From an uncultured Selenomonadales bacterium (GTDB taxonomy: Bacteria; Bacillota; Negativicutes; Acidaminococcales; Acidaminococcaceae), in NCBI GenBank assembly GCA_900315805.1, contig ONAN01000014.1, forward strand, positions 1 through 45,700: a stretch of 45,700 nucleotides of DNA, read 5' to 3'. The position numbers were made by a program, and so were the translations under genes. Of the stretch, positions 31,568-40,305 are shown piece by piece. The notes beneath the pieces are model-generated. The model worked only from the letters and a program-made list of their open reading frames with translations. It was not told where the DNA came from and made no database searches. Numbering within the stretch: position 1 is the stretch's first letter; every line of letters begins with the position of its first letter.

Positions 31568-33877
31568 TTAAATGGTACGGAGGGGATCCACATCGAAGCT
31601 GATGTTCTTACGGTCCTTATAGGGACTGTTCCACAGGGCTTCCTTCACTTTCTCCATGACGGCGCTCCGCACGATCACGGTGAAGCGGTACAGATCGCGC
31701 ACTTTGGCCACGCCTGCCGGGAAAGGACCCGTCACACAGGTGTCCGGCCAGTGGTCCTGCACCTGGTGCAGCCGCAGGAAGGCCGCCGCCTCGTCGCCGA
31801 GCTGCAGGGCCTTCTCCTCGTCCTTGTCCGTGAATCCCAGTTTCAGGATGCGGCTGAAGGGCGGGTATTTCAGATCCTTGCGCTGCTGCAGTTCGCCGTT
31901 GGCAAAGGTATCGTAATCCTGGCGGGCCGCCAGGCGGATGACCTCGTTTTCCGGGTCGTAGGTCTGCAGGACCACGCGTCCCGGCCGGCTGCCGCGCCCC
32001 GCCCGGCCGGCCGTCTGGGTCAGCAGGTCGAAGGCGGCTTCCGCCGCGCGGAAATCGGGCAGGTTCAGCGTGCTGTCTGCCGCCAGGATGCCGACGAGGG
32101 TCACGTTCTTGATGTCATGCCCCTTGGCCACCATCTGGGTGCCCAGCAGGACATTGGCTTCGCCTTCGCGGAAGCGGCGGATGATGTCCTCGTGGGCCAT
32201 TTTCGCCGACGTGCTGTCCTGGTCCATGCGCAGGACGCGGACGCCCGGCAGGGAGCCGATTTCCATTTCCGCTTTCTGCGTGCCGCTGCCGAAGAACTTG
32301 ATGCGCCGGCTGCCACAGGACGGACAGACCGTGGGCACCGGATATTCGCTGCCGCAGTAATGGCAGCGCATGACATGCTCTTTGGCATGATACACCAGAC
32401 TCACGGCGCAATGCGGGCAGACGAGGGCCGTGCCGCAGTCCCGGCACATGACGAACGTGGAAAACCCGCGCCGGTTGAGCAGCACGATGGCCTGCTCCCC
32501 GTGGTGGACCGTGTCGATGATCTCCCGCCGCAGTTTGCGGGAAATGACGGAGAAGTTCTTCTGCGCCAGCTCTTCCCGCATGTCGACGACGCTGACCTGC
32601 GGCAGCACGGCACCGGACGGCCGTTCAGTCAGGCGCAGTTCCGTCAGCGCCCCCGTCCGGGCCAGGAAATAGGTATCCAGGGACGGCGTGGCGCTCCCCA
32701 GGAGAAGTACGGATTCCGTGTTCCGGCAACGGCACCGGGCCACGTCGCGGGCATGGTAGCTGGGCCGCTCTTCCTGTTTGTAGCTTCCTTCCTGTTCCTC
32801 GTCGATGATGACGAGGCCCAGGTTCTGGAACGGCGCGAAGACGGCGCTCCGCACGCCGATGAGGATGCGGGCCGCGCCGCTGCGCATTTTGTACCACACG
32901 TCGCCCCGCTCGTTCTGCGACAGTTTGCTGTGGGCCACGGCCACGGCATCGCCGAACCAGGCGCGGAACCGCTGCACGATCTGCGTCGTCAGCGCGATTT
33001 CCGGTACCAGGACCAGCACCTGTTTCCCCTGCCGCAGTGCCTCGTCGGCCGCGCGCAGGTAGACTTCCGTCTTGCCGCTGCCCGTGATGCCGCGCAGCAG
33101 GAATTCCGCATATTTTTCACCGTGCAGCGCGTCCTTCAGGCGCGTCACGGCATCTTTCTGTTCCGCCGTCAGGACCAGGGTCTCCCTGCGTTCCTCCGGC
33201 CGGTCGTAGCTGTTGCGCAGGACCCGCCGGGACGCCTTTTCCGCCCAGCCTTTGCGGGCCAGGGTGCGCAGTACTTCGGCACTGATGCCGGCTGCAGCCG
33301 CCTCCCCGACCGTCACGTCGGCAGGGGAAGCGTCGGCCGCCTTCTCCAGAAGGGTCAGGGCGTCCCGCTGTTTACGGGACCGTTCCGGCACCTGGCCGTC
33401 TGACAGGGCCTGCCGCCCGGCTTCCGTCAGCCTGTAGGACAGGACGGTACGCGGCTTGAGGCGCTCTTCCCAGGTGCGGGCCACGGCCTTTCCGTCCTGA
33501 TAGACGGTCCGCCGCCGCAGGCTGCTTTTTCCGGGAATGAAAAGGCGCATGGCCTCCGCGTCCGTACACATATAGTAACGGGCCAGCCAATGCGCCGTCG
33601 CAAGCATCTCCGCGTCAAACCAGGGTTCTTCGCCGAGGACGGCCAGGACTTCCCGGATATCCTCCAGGCCCATTTTGGCCCCGTCCGCCTCCATGCGGTG
33701 CCGGGCCTCGTCTTCCGTATAGGTGCGGACGACGAACCCTTCCACCTCGTTGCGGCCGAAGGGCACAAGGACGCGCCAGCCTGCCGCTAGGTCAGGCCGG
33801 TCTGCAGGTGCGCGGTACAGGAACTGTTTGAACAGGTTCCGGACCGGCAGATTGATTGCTACCAATACATATTGCAA
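31568..33877 (-). CDS. priA: Primosomal protein N' (replication restart helicase)
   Basis: Helicase that reloads the replisome at repaired forks. The 769-residue protein has an N-terminal 3'-end-binding domain (VPFGRNEVEGFVV), Walker A GITGSGKTEVY, IIDEEQEGSYKQEE (DEEQ box), PSYHARDVA, ATPSLDTY, four zinc-binding cysteine pairs (CRDCG, CPHC, CHYCG, CPSCG) and helicase motifs V/VI (LLGTQMVAKGHD, QTAGRAGRG). The frame begins with TTG at 33877, seven bases after GGGAGG. The next ATG codons lie well inside the domain, so TTG is taken as the start. Preceded by the nuclease gene by 47 bases. Confidence 0.97.
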   Translation of the reverse strand: MQYVLVAINLPVRNLFKQFLYRAPADRPDLAAGWRVLVPFGRNEVEGFVVRTYTEDEARHRMEADGAKMGLEDIREVLAVLGEEPWFDAEMLATAHWLARYYMCTDAEAMRLFIPGKSSLRRRTVYQDGKAVARTWEERLKPRTVLSYRLTEAGRQALSDGQVPERSRKQRDALTLLEKAADASPADVTVGEAAAAGISAEVLRTLARKGWAEKASRRVLRNSYDRPEERRETLVLTAEQKDAVTRLKDALHGEKYAEFLLRGITGSGKTEVYLRAADEALRQGKQVLVLVPEIALTTQIVQRFRAWFGDAVAVAHSKLSQNERGDVWYKMRSGAARILIGVRSAVFAPFQNLGLVIIDEEQEGSYKQEERPSYHARDVARCRCRNTESVLLLGSATPSLDTYFLARTGALTELRLTERPSGAVLPQVSVVDMREELAQKNFSVISRKLRREIIDTVHHGEQAIVLLNRRGFSTFVMCRDCGTALVCPHCAVSLVYHAKEHVMRCHYCGSEYPVPTVCPSCGSRRIKFFGSGTQKAEMEIGSLPGVRVLRMDQDSTSAKMAHEDIIRRFREGEANVLLGTQMVAKGHDIKNVTLVGILAADSTLNLPDFRAAEAAFDLLTQTAGRAGRGSRPGRVVLQTYDPENEVIRLAARQDYDTFANGELQQRKDLKYPPFSRILKLGFTDKDEEKALQLGDEAAAFLRLHQVQDHWPDTCVTGPFPAGVAKVRDLYRFTVIVRSAVMEKVKEALWNSPYKDRKNISFDVDPLRTI

Positions 33878-33924
33878 AGGGAAACCTCCCGAATGGACGT
33901 TGCCAGGCCGGGGACGACGGCCGC

Positions 33925-34725
33925 TCAGCGCGCCTCCCGGCTGGTGCCGTCCGCGTAATTGATGACGACGCCGGGCTGCACATTATAGACGAAGACATTG
34001 AAATGGACGCCTTTTCCGTCATCTTCCACGGACCAGGCCTCCATGACGACGCCGCGCGCCACCAGGTCGTCCCCCCGGTAGACGGGCGTCACGGAGTACA
34101 GCACATGTTTATGCGTGTTGCGGATGAAGTCCGCCACGCGGTTTTCAAAGGGCAGCATGCCCGTGACATTGAAATAACGGGTTCCCGTGATCAGGTTCAG
34201 GCGGTTCGCGTTTTCCCCGCACAACTGGAACGCGATCAGGTGGCACCGGTTATAGAGGTACTTGCCGTCGACGAAGCTGTACTTGGCGTACTGCCAGCCT
34301 GTCGGCTTGATCATGCCGATGGGTTTGCGTTTCTCCTTCGGCAGCAGTTCCGGTCCCAGGCGTCCGACGGCCCGGCCGCAGCGGCCCAGCTTGTCGCGGG
34401 GCGTGAAGCTGTAATAGGCGTTCTTCCGGCTCTGGATCTCTTTGGAAAAGCGGGGCCGGTTGCCGTTGAGCACCACGTAAGGCTTTCCGGCGTAGGCCGG
34501 GATATCCTCCCAGGCCAGGGCGCCGTCCGCCGTATCGGGCGCCTTCGGGGCGGCCTGTTCCGTAACGGCCGCCGGCTTCGGTACATCCGTGCTGCTGCCC
34601 TGGACGAACCCGCCGGCGAAGAAGAAGCCGAAAAAGGCGGCCACGACGGCCGCCAATGCCGTCAGAATGTATTTCACGGCCCTGCCGGTCCGGGACTGCG
34701 AAGCCCGTTTCCTGCGTCTGGCCAT
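33925..34725 (-). CDS. Membrane-anchored DNA/RNA non-specific endonuclease
   Basis: A 266-residue protein with an N-terminal basic stretch, one membrane helix (about 18-40) and an exported His-Me-finger endonuclease domain related to streptococcal extracellular/DNA-entry nucleases. The core reads YLYNRCHLIAFQLCGENANRLNLITGTRYFN (about 157-186, quoted from parts): the catalytic His is His162 in NRCH, where DRGH is found in the better-known enzymes, and the metal Asn is Asn177 or Asn186. The ATG at 34725 has GGAGGGGGGAG upstream. It may take part in DNA uptake or nutrient scavenging; this is inference. Confidence 0.88.
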   Translation of the reverse strand: MARRRKRASQSRTGRAVKYILTALAAVVAAFFGFFFAGGFVQGSSTDVPKPAAVTEQAAPKAPDTADGALAWEDIPAYAGKPYVVLNGNRPRFSKEIQSRKNAYYSFTPRDKLGRCGRAVGRLGPELLPKEKRKPIGMIKPTGWQYAKYSFVDGKYLYNRCHLIAFQLCGENANRLNLITGTRYFNVTGMLPFENRVADFIRNTHKHVLYSVTPVYRGDDLVARGVVMEAWSVEDDGKGVHFNVFVYNVQPGVVINYADGTSREAR

Positions 34726-34752
34726 ACAACTCCCCCCTCCATATACAGCCCC

Positions 34753-34761
34753 ATTATACCA
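34753..34761 (-). promoter_or_regulatory. Extended -10 promoter of the nuclease-priA unit
   Basis: TGGTATAAT on the minus strand about 30 bases before the nuclease ATG; no good -35 is visible. Confidence 0.55.
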
Positions 34762-34895
34762 CACTGTGCCGTCAGTTCGGCCTTCCGTTCCGCCGCACCG
34801 GCAAGGGAAATCGCATTAAATTGTAAACATTGGTATGGAATTCACAAAAAAATCACATCATGACCGGCCAACTTGGCGCAAATACGCATATCTCC

Positions 34896-34924
34896 TTGTT
34901 TTTCCGTCCCTTCCATGCTAGAAT
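34896..34924 (+). promoter_or_regulatory. Promoter of the unknown gene and cstA
   Basis: TTGTTT (34896-34901), 17-base spacer ending in TGC and TAGAAT (34919-34924). It leaves a roughly 70-base AT-rich leader before the ATG at 35000, with no clear structure. Confidence 0.65.
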
Positions 34925-34999
34925 GAGAATAATTTAATTTGGAATTGTTAGAAAAATTCGATATATAAGTCATTTTTCAAAGTCGAAGGACAACCCATC

Positions 35000-35641
35000 A
35001 TGATCTACTCTCGGCACGAAGCCCTGGACCGGCTTCTCAACGCGTACCGGCGCTTCTACACGGTGACGCGCTTCGACGGCGGAACCCCGCCGGAAGCGGC
35101 GGGCCCGGATGCGGAAGACCGCATCCGCGAAGCGGCGCACCTCGTCCCCGACCTGCCTGCCGGACCAATGTCCCTGCGGGCGGTCTGCGAATATTACGAA
35201 CGCACGGGACAGCATCTGCTCCTCCGGCAGAACGAGATCTGGGCCGCCAGACAGGAAGAGTTCATCTTCCTCTTCGAGGTGCCCGAGCTGACGCCGGAAC
35301 GCTTCGGGATCTGCCGGGATTTTGCGTACGAAAAGGGTATGGCCATGGCCCATATCGGGCCGGAACATATGTACACCTACATCTCGCCGGTCTTCGTCTG
35401 CGACACCGTGACGGCGGCGGCACGGCGCGAATTGGAGAAATGCCGCATCTACAAGACCTTCCGGTTCTCCCTGCACGGGTGGATGGATTTCCACGCGGCC
35501 TGTTACGACGCCTCGCAGGGCGCCCTGTATTTCAACAAGGCCGGCACGTGCATGAGGGAATCCCTCGAAGGGGTCCTGCTGCCGGAGAAAAAGGCGCGGA
35601 AAGGGCTTTCCCGCTTTTTTTCCATAGAGTTCCAGAAATAA
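35000..35641 (+). CDS. Uncharacterised 213-residue protein upstream of cstA
   Basis: I do not recognise this family. The product is soluble, with no signal peptide or membrane helix. It is rich in aromatic and charged residues (HEALDRLLNAYRRFYTVTRF at the N-terminus, YERTGQHLLLRQNEIWAA, then a middle segment MAHIGPEHMYTYISPVFVCD). It ends 31 bases before cstA with no terminator, so the two are probably one transcript. The ATG has GAAGGAC upstream and codon use matches its neighbours. A role tied to CstA, for example in sensing or in handling the imported substrate, is only suggested by position. Confidence 0.8.
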   Translation: MIYSRHEALDRLLNAYRRFYTVTRFDGGTPPEAAGPDAEDRIREAAHLVPDLPAGPMSLRAVCEYYERTGQHLLLRQNEIWAARQEEFIFLFEVPELTPERFGICRDFAYEKGMAMAHIGPEHMYTYISPVFVCDTVTAAARRELEKCRIYKTFRFSLHGWMDFHAACYDASQGALYFNKAGTCMRESLEGVLLPEKKARKGLSRFFSIEFQK

Positions 35642-35672
35642 AGAGACAAAAGGGAAAGAGGAGGAATCATTT

Positions 35673-37400
35673 ATGAACACATTGGTATTGCTGCTCGTCT
35701 GTATGGCCATCCTGCTCTGCGGGTACATCTTTTACGGCGGCTGGCTGGTCAAACAATGGGGCGTCGGCGAGGGGGACAGACCCACGCCGGCACATACGAT
35801 GACGGATGGCGTGGACTACGTGCCCGCCAAAGCCCCCGTCCTCATGGGACATCATTTTTCGTCCATCGCCGGGGCCGGCCCCATCACCGGTCCTATTGCG
35901 GCGGCCATCTTCGGCTGGGTCCCTGTCGCACTGTGGGTCCTCGTCGGCGGCATCTTCTTCGGCGGCGTCCATGACTTCGGCGCCCTCTTCGCTTCGGTCC
36001 GCAACAACGGCCAGTCCATCGGCGAAATCATTTCGTCGAACATGTCCAAACGGGCCAAGCAGTTATTCATCATTTTCGCCTACCTGACACTGATCCTCGT
36101 CGTAGCAGCCTTCGCGGCCATCGTGGCCTCCACCTTCGGCGCCACCTTCAAGAACGGCGTCCTCGACACGGCGGCCAGCGCGACGAATGCTTCCGTCGCA
36201 ATGGTCTCCCTGCTCTTCATCGCCGTGGCCATCGTCTTCGGTATCGGCGTGTACCGCCGCCACCAGTCCGTCGTGACCTCGACCATCTTCGGCATCGTCG
36301 CCATCGTCTTCGTCATGGCCGTCGGCATGAACTTCCATCCGCTCTACTTCTCCACGAAGACCTGGATGTGGCTGGTCGGCTTATACATCGCCATCGCCTC
36401 CGTCACGCCTGTCTGGATCCTGCTCCAGCCCCGTGACTACCTGAGCTCCTTCCTGCTGTACGCCATGCTGATCGTCGCCATCGTCGGCATCTTCGGAGCC
36501 CATCCCGACATCGACCCGAACCTGTTCCCGGCTTTCACGGGTTTCTCCGTAGCCACCAAGAACGGTGTCCTGTTCCTGTTCCCGATCCTGTTCACGACCG
36601 TGGCCTGCGGCGCCATTTCCGGGTTCCATTCCCTCGTATCGTCCGGCACCACGTCCAAACAGCTGGATAAAGAAAAGGACGCAAAACCGATTGCCTACGG
36701 CGGCATGCTCCTTGAATGCGTGCTGGCCGTCATCACCATCTGCGCCATCGCCTATGCCCGCTCCACGGGTCACACGGCCGGTGTCACGGATATTTTCGCC
36801 GGCGGTATCGCCGCCATGGTCGCCCAGATCCCCGGCCTCGCCGGCATGGAAAAGGCGTTCTACACGCTGCTGGTCCTGGCCTACTCGACCTTCTGCCTGA
36901 CCTCCCTGGATACGGCGACCCGCCTGGCCCGCTTCATGTTCCAGGAATTCTTCCTGGAGCCCGGCCAGACCCCGAAGGACATCAAAGGCGGTTGGAAGAA
37001 GTTCATGGTCAATCCCTACTTCGCCACCATCATCACCGTCATCCTGGGCATCCTGCTCGGCATGAACGGGTTCCAGAAAATCTGGGGCCTCTTCGGCGCC
37101 GCCAACCAGCTCCTGGCCGGCATCGGCCTCCTCGCTGTAGCGACCTGGCTGGGCAATGCGGGCCGGAACAATAAGATGTTCCTGTTCCCCATGGCCTTCA
37201 TGATGGTCGTCACCCTGTCCTCGCTGGTCATCATCGTCAAGAACCAGCTGCTCATCATCGCGAACGGCGCTGCCGACTGGGGTCCTTACGCCCAGGCCGG
37301 TATCGGCATCCTGCTCATCGCCCTGGCCGTCGTCCTCGCGGTGGAAGGCTGCCAGACCATTGCCGCCCAGCGCCGCAAAAAGACGCAGGCAGCGGACTGA
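35673..37400 (+). CDS. cstA: CstA-family pyruvate/peptide transporter
   Basis: Polytopic inner-membrane protein of the carbon starvation family; characterised relatives import pyruvate (BtsT, CstA) or have been linked to peptide uptake. The 575-residue product has many hydrophobic helices and the family segments DGVDYVPAKAPVLMGHHFSSIAGAGPI (in parts), GPIAAAIFGWVPVALW, GAVHDF-like GGVHDFGALF, AISGFHSLVSSGTTSKQL and FGAANQLLAGIGLL. It is of the shorter type, without the long C-terminal part of the E. coli proteins. GAGGAGG precedes the ATG. It follows the unknown gene. Confidence 0.95.
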   Translation: MNTLVLLLVCMAILLCGYIFYGGWLVKQWGVGEGDRPTPAHTMTDGVDYVPAKAPVLMGHHFSSIAGAGPITGPIAAAIFGWVPVALWVLVGGIFFGGVHDFGALFASVRNNGQSIGEIISSNMSKRAKQLFIIFAYLTLILVVAAFAAIVASTFGATFKNGVLDTAASATNASVAMVSLLFIAVAIVFGIGVYRRHQSVVTSTIFGIVAIVFVMAVGMNFHPLYFSTKTWMWLVGLYIAIASVTPVWILLQPRDYLSSFLLYAMLIVAIVGIFGAHPDIDPNLFPAFTGFSVATKNGVLFLFPILFTTVACGAISGFHSLVSSGTTSKQLDKEKDAKPIAYGGMLLECVLAVITICAIAYARSTGHTAGVTDIFAGGIAAMVAQIPGLAGMEKAFYTLLVLAYSTFCLTSLDTATRLARFMFQEFFLEPGQTPKDIKGGWKKFMVNPYFATIITVILGILLGMNGFQKIWGLFGAANQLLAGIGLLAVATWLGNAGRNNKMFLFPMAFMMVVTLSSLVIIVKNQLLIIANGAADWGPYAQAGIGILLIALAVVLAVEGCQTIAAQRRKKTQAAD

Positions 37401-37449
37401 TGGCTCCTGCCGCCAAGCCTGACCCGATGTATTGAACAAAGCAACGCAA

Positions 37450-37500
37450 AAGACCCGGTTTTCCCCGTCAGCTTCCACGCTGCAGGAAAAGCCGGGTCTT
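37450..37500. terminator. Hairpin terminator between cstA and the GNAT gene
   Basis: Stem AAGACCCGG/CCGGGTCTT (37450-37458 and 37492-37500) with further inner TTCC/GGAA pairing. The T tract is better on the minus strand (TCTTTTG), so it probably ends the GNAT transcript and perhaps that of cstA. Confidence 0.7.
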
Positions 37501-37538
37501 CGTCTGTCCTATCCTTTTCCGGCACGCCGGAAAGGACA

Positions 37539-38594
37539 TCAGAGGACGCACTCGAACAGTTTGAATTCCGTCCAGCCCGTGTCCTCGTAGAACTGCCGCA
37601 CCGTGTCCACGTAGGCGAAGCCCACCTTCAGGTAGGCCCGCTCCGCCGGCAGGTTGCCTTTGAGCAGGTCCAGGCGCAGCACCTTCAGGCGGCGCGTCCG
37701 CGCCAGGTCGAGGGCATACTGGGCCATATGGGCCGCCACGTGGCGTCCCGAAAAGGCCGGCAGCACCCCCAGGGCGTGGATGACGCCGAGTTCCCCGTCG
37801 GGCACGTCCACGGCCCAGCGGATGCCCCGGTACCCTTCGTTATAGCGGTGGTTCACGATCATGGCCGCCACAATCTGCGCGTCCGGGACAGCCGCTTCCG
37901 GAACGGCATGGCTGGCGCCGTAATGGGGAAAGGTCCCGTTCCACCAGCCCGCGTACAATTCGCCGTTTTGCAGGGACTCTTTCAGGAAATCCTGCGCCGG
38001 ATACACATCCTTCTTCCAGCCCGGGGCGAACCGGGTGTGTTCCATTTCATCCGTCAGGCGGTAATAGAAATCCCGTACCGCCTCATACTCTTCCGGGCCG
38101 GCCGCGCGGATCTCCAGCGGCACGGTCTTGCCCGGGCACAGGTCCCGCCGCATGTAGTGGACGCCCGGCCAGGGGTTGTAGTAATACGGTTCCATCGGCT
38201 CGAACCCGTTGGCCCGGTAGAGGGCGATGGCGCTTTCCATATGGTCCACCGTGTCCAAAACCATCTCGTCATACCCGTCGCGGGCCGCCAGATCCACCAG
38301 GGCATGCAGCAGGGCGAGCCCCACCTTGCGTCCCCGTGCCTGGGGCCGCACATAGAACCGCTTCATTTCGCAGCGCAGGCCGTTATGCCGCCGGTAGGCG
38401 ATGCAGCCCAGCGCCGTTCCGTCGTCGTCGAGGGCCGCCAGCAGGCGTCCTTTCCGGCCGCCGTATTTGGCCGTCAGGTTCTCCAATTCCGCCTCCAGGT
38501 TCTGGAACGTGAAATCCAGGCCCTGCGCCTTTGTGTACTCCACAATCATCTTTTTGACTTCCGTCCAGTACGGGGTGCCATCCGTTATACGCAT
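37539..38594 (-). CDS. Tandem GNAT acetyltransferase
   Basis: A 351-residue protein made of two GNAT (GCN5-related N-acetyltransferase) folds. The first (about 1-150) has CEMKRFYVRPQARGRKVGLALLHALV (in parts) with the acetyl-CoA loop RPQARGRKVG and AIALYRANGFEPM. The second (about 165-351) has IHALGVLPAFSGRHVAAHMA and AERAYLKVGFAYVD, where the acetyl-CoA loop is degenerate. This suggests one active and one structural or weakly active domain (inference). Substrate unknown. The ATG at 38594 has AGGAGG six bases upstream; a longer frame to 38633 runs over the promoter and is rejected. Confidence 0.88.
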   Translation of the reverse strand: MRITDGTPYWTEVKKMIVEYTKAQGLDFTFQNLEAELENLTAKYGGRKGRLLAALDDDGTALGCIAYRRHNGLRCEMKRFYVRPQARGRKVGLALLHALVDLAARDGYDEMVLDTVDHMESAIALYRANGFEPMEPYYYNPWPGVHYMRRDLCPGKTVPLEIRAAGPEEYEAVRDFYYRLTDEMEHTRFAPGWKKDVYPAQDFLKESLQNGELYAGWWNGTFPHYGASHAVPEAAVPDAQIVAAMIVNHRYNEGYRGIRWAVDVPDGELGVIHALGVLPAFSGRHVAAHMAQYALDLARTRRLKVLRLDLLKGNLPAERAYLKVGFAYVDTVRQFYEDTGWTEFKLFECVL

Positions 38595-38631
38595 ACGGTA
38601 CCTCCTGTCATCATCTGCCGTTTTTGCTTTC

Positions 38632-38660
38632 ATTATATAAAAAAACAGGCCTTCCCTTCA
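38632..38660 (-). promoter_or_regulatory. Promoter of the GNAT gene
   Basis: Minus-strand TTGAAG (38655-38660), 17-base spacer and TATAAT (38632-38637), 38 bases before the ATG. Confidence 0.75.
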
Positions 38661-38720
38661 ACGGTTCCGCCGGACGGATACGATGTAGAAGGAAAACTTT
38701 CCGCAAATTCCGATTTCCCA

Positions 38721-38749
38721 TTGCACTTTTAAGGCGAACATGTTATATT
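38721..38749 (+). promoter_or_regulatory. Promoter of dinB
   Basis: TTGCAC (38721-38726), 17-base spacer and TATATT (38744-38749), about 57 bases before the dinB ATG. Confidence 0.75.
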
Positions 38750-38754
38750 ATATA

Positions 38755-38768
38755 TGAACTTACGTTCG
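38755..38768 (+). promoter_or_regulatory. LexA-like (SOS) box at the dinB transcription start
   Basis: TGAACTTACGTTCG, 12 of 14 positions of the CGAACRNRYGTTYG operator, lying over the expected start point just after the -10 box. With the recA box it indicates an SOS regulon in this genome. Confidence 0.75.
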
Positions 38769-38805
38769 ATATTCAGAAGCAGCAAACACAGAGGCAGCAC
38801 AAATC

Positions 38806-40047
38806 ATGAGAAGCATCCTGCACGCGGACATGAACAATTTTTACGCATCCGTCGAGTGCCTGTACCGGCCGGAAATCCGCAACCGGCCCGTCGCCGTCGC
38901 CGGGGACCCGCTCAACCGGCACGGCATCATCCTGGCCAAGAACGGCATCGCGAAAAAACTGGGCGTCACGACGGGGGAAGCCATCTGGCAGGCCCGTATC
39001 AAGGCGCCGGACCTGGTCCTGGTACCGCCGGACTACGGCAAATACCTGAAATTTTCCCGCCTGGCCCGGCAGATCCTGTACGACTACACGGACCAGGTCG
39101 AAGCCTTCGGCCTGGATGAAAACTGGATCGACGTCACGGCGTCCCTGCCCCTCTTCGGCCCGGCGGAAACCATCGCCGAGGCCATCCGGCAGCGTGTCAA
39201 GGACGAACTGGGCGTGACCGTCAGCATCGGCGTATCCTTCAACAAAATTTTTGCCAAACTCGGATCGGACCTGAAGAAACCCGATGCCATCACCTGCATT
39301 CCGCCGGACCACGTCCGGGACATCGTCTGGCCCCTGCCTGTGGAAGACCTGCTCTGCGTCGGGCGGCGCACCCTGCCGAAACTGCAGCACATCGGCATCC
39401 GCACCATCGGGGACCTGGCCTGCGCCGACCCGGCAATCCTGCATGGCCTGCTGGGCAAATGGGGCGAAATCCTGTGGCTCTTCGCCAACGGCAAGGACAC
39501 GGACCCCGTACGGAAGATTGATGAAAGCAGCGCCATCAAAAGCATCGGCAACGGAACCACGACGCCGCGGGACCTGGTCACGGACCAGGACGTGCGGCTC
39601 GTCTATACCGTGCTCTGCGAATCCGTCGCCGCCCGCCTGCGCGACTGCGCCCTGAAAGCCACGGGCGTCCAGATCCAGGTCCGGGACAACGACCTGCTCT
39701 ATTATTCCCGCCAGTGCCGGCTGCGGCGCCCGACCTGCCTGAGCGACGAACTTCTGGAAGGCGCCATGGCCCTGTTCCGGGAAACCTACGACTGGCGCCG
39801 CCCCATCCGCGGCCTCACGGTGCGCGGCATCAACCTGGTGACGGCCAAAGGGGCCGTTCCCCTGTCCCTGTTCGAAGACAACGGCCGGGACATCCGGCGG
39901 GAAAATCTGGCCCGTTCCGTCGACGAGGTGCGCCGCCGGTTCGGGTACCGCAGCATCCTGCGCACGTCGTGCCTGCTCGACGACAGACTCACCCATTTCA
40001 ATCCCAGGGAAGACCACACCATTCATCCCATGGGGTTTTTCCGGTAA
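38806..40047 (+). CDS. dinB: Y-family DNA polymerase (Pol IV, DinB)
   Basis: Translesion polymerase of 413 residues. The palm/finger region has ILHADMNNFYASVE (metal Asp8), the catalytic pair in FGLDENWIDVT (Asp104-Glu105) and SIGVSFNKIFAKLGSDLKKP (in parts). A helix-hairpin-helix thumb (LPKLQHIGIRTIGDLA) and a little-finger domain follow. The C-terminus lacks an obvious QLxLF-type clamp motif, although PLSLF occurs near residue 350. It has its own promoter and LexA-like box and is followed after 15 bases by a small gene with a strong ribosome-binding site. Confidence 0.96.
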   Translation: MRSILHADMNNFYASVECLYRPEIRNRPVAVAGDPLNRHGIILAKNGIAKKLGVTTGEAIWQARIKAPDLVLVPPDYGKYLKFSRLARQILYDYTDQVEAFGLDENWIDVTASLPLFGPAETIAEAIRQRVKDELGVTVSIGVSFNKIFAKLGSDLKKPDAITCIPPDHVRDIVWPLPVEDLLCVGRRTLPKLQHIGIRTIGDLACADPAILHGLLGKWGEILWLFANGKDTDPVRKIDESSAIKSIGNGTTTPRDLVTDQDVRLVYTVLCESVAARLRDCALKATGVQIQVRDNDLLYYSRQCRLRRPTCLSDELLEGAMALFRETYDWRRPIRGLTVRGINLVTAKGAVPLSLFEDNGRDIRRENLARSVDEVRRRFGYRSILRTSCLLDDRLTHFNPREDHTIHPMGFFR

Positions 40048-40062
40048 AGGAGGTGTTCCGCC

Positions 40063-40293
40063 ATGGCCAAAATCGAATTGGATATCGAAGTGGAGCACCA
40101 GAAGGACGGGCGCGCCGTTCCGAAGCGCATCCTCTGGGACGACGGCCGCAAATTCGACATCGACCGCGTCCTCGACGTACGCCGCGCCGCGGCCACCAAA
40201 TGCGGCGGCGTCGGCACGCGCTATATCTGCCGCATCTACGGCCGGGAATTCCGCATTTTCGACGAAGACGGCAAATGGTTCCTGGAAAAATGA
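40063..40293 (+). CDS. Small dinB-linked protein of unknown function
   Basis: A 76-residue protein starting MAKIELDIEVEHQKDG, with AAAGGAGG nine bases before the ATG, 15 bases after dinB and almost certainly co-transcribed under SOS control. It looks like a small beta-rich domain: short strands (RILWDDGRKFDIDRVLDVRRA, then RYICRIYGREFRIFDEDGKWFLEK, in parts). The W-x-D/x-G-R-x-(F/Y)-x-(V/I) plus terminal YxC..(Y/G)...WxL layout reminds me of the small DUF6504-type proteins encoded beside mutasome genes in actinobacteria. That resemblance is from memory and unproved. Confidence 0.8.
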   Translation: MAKIELDIEVEHQKDGRAVPKRILWDDGRKFDIDRVLDVRRAAATKCGGVGTRYICRIYGREFRIFDEDGKWFLEK

Positions 40294-40305
40294 ACAGCAA
40301 AACCA

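Noticed and set aside
130..34725. The conserved housekeeping run as a novel system
   Set aside because: Gene order such as def-fmt-rsmB-rlmN-PP2C-prkC-rsgA-rpe is a known Firmicute arrangement.
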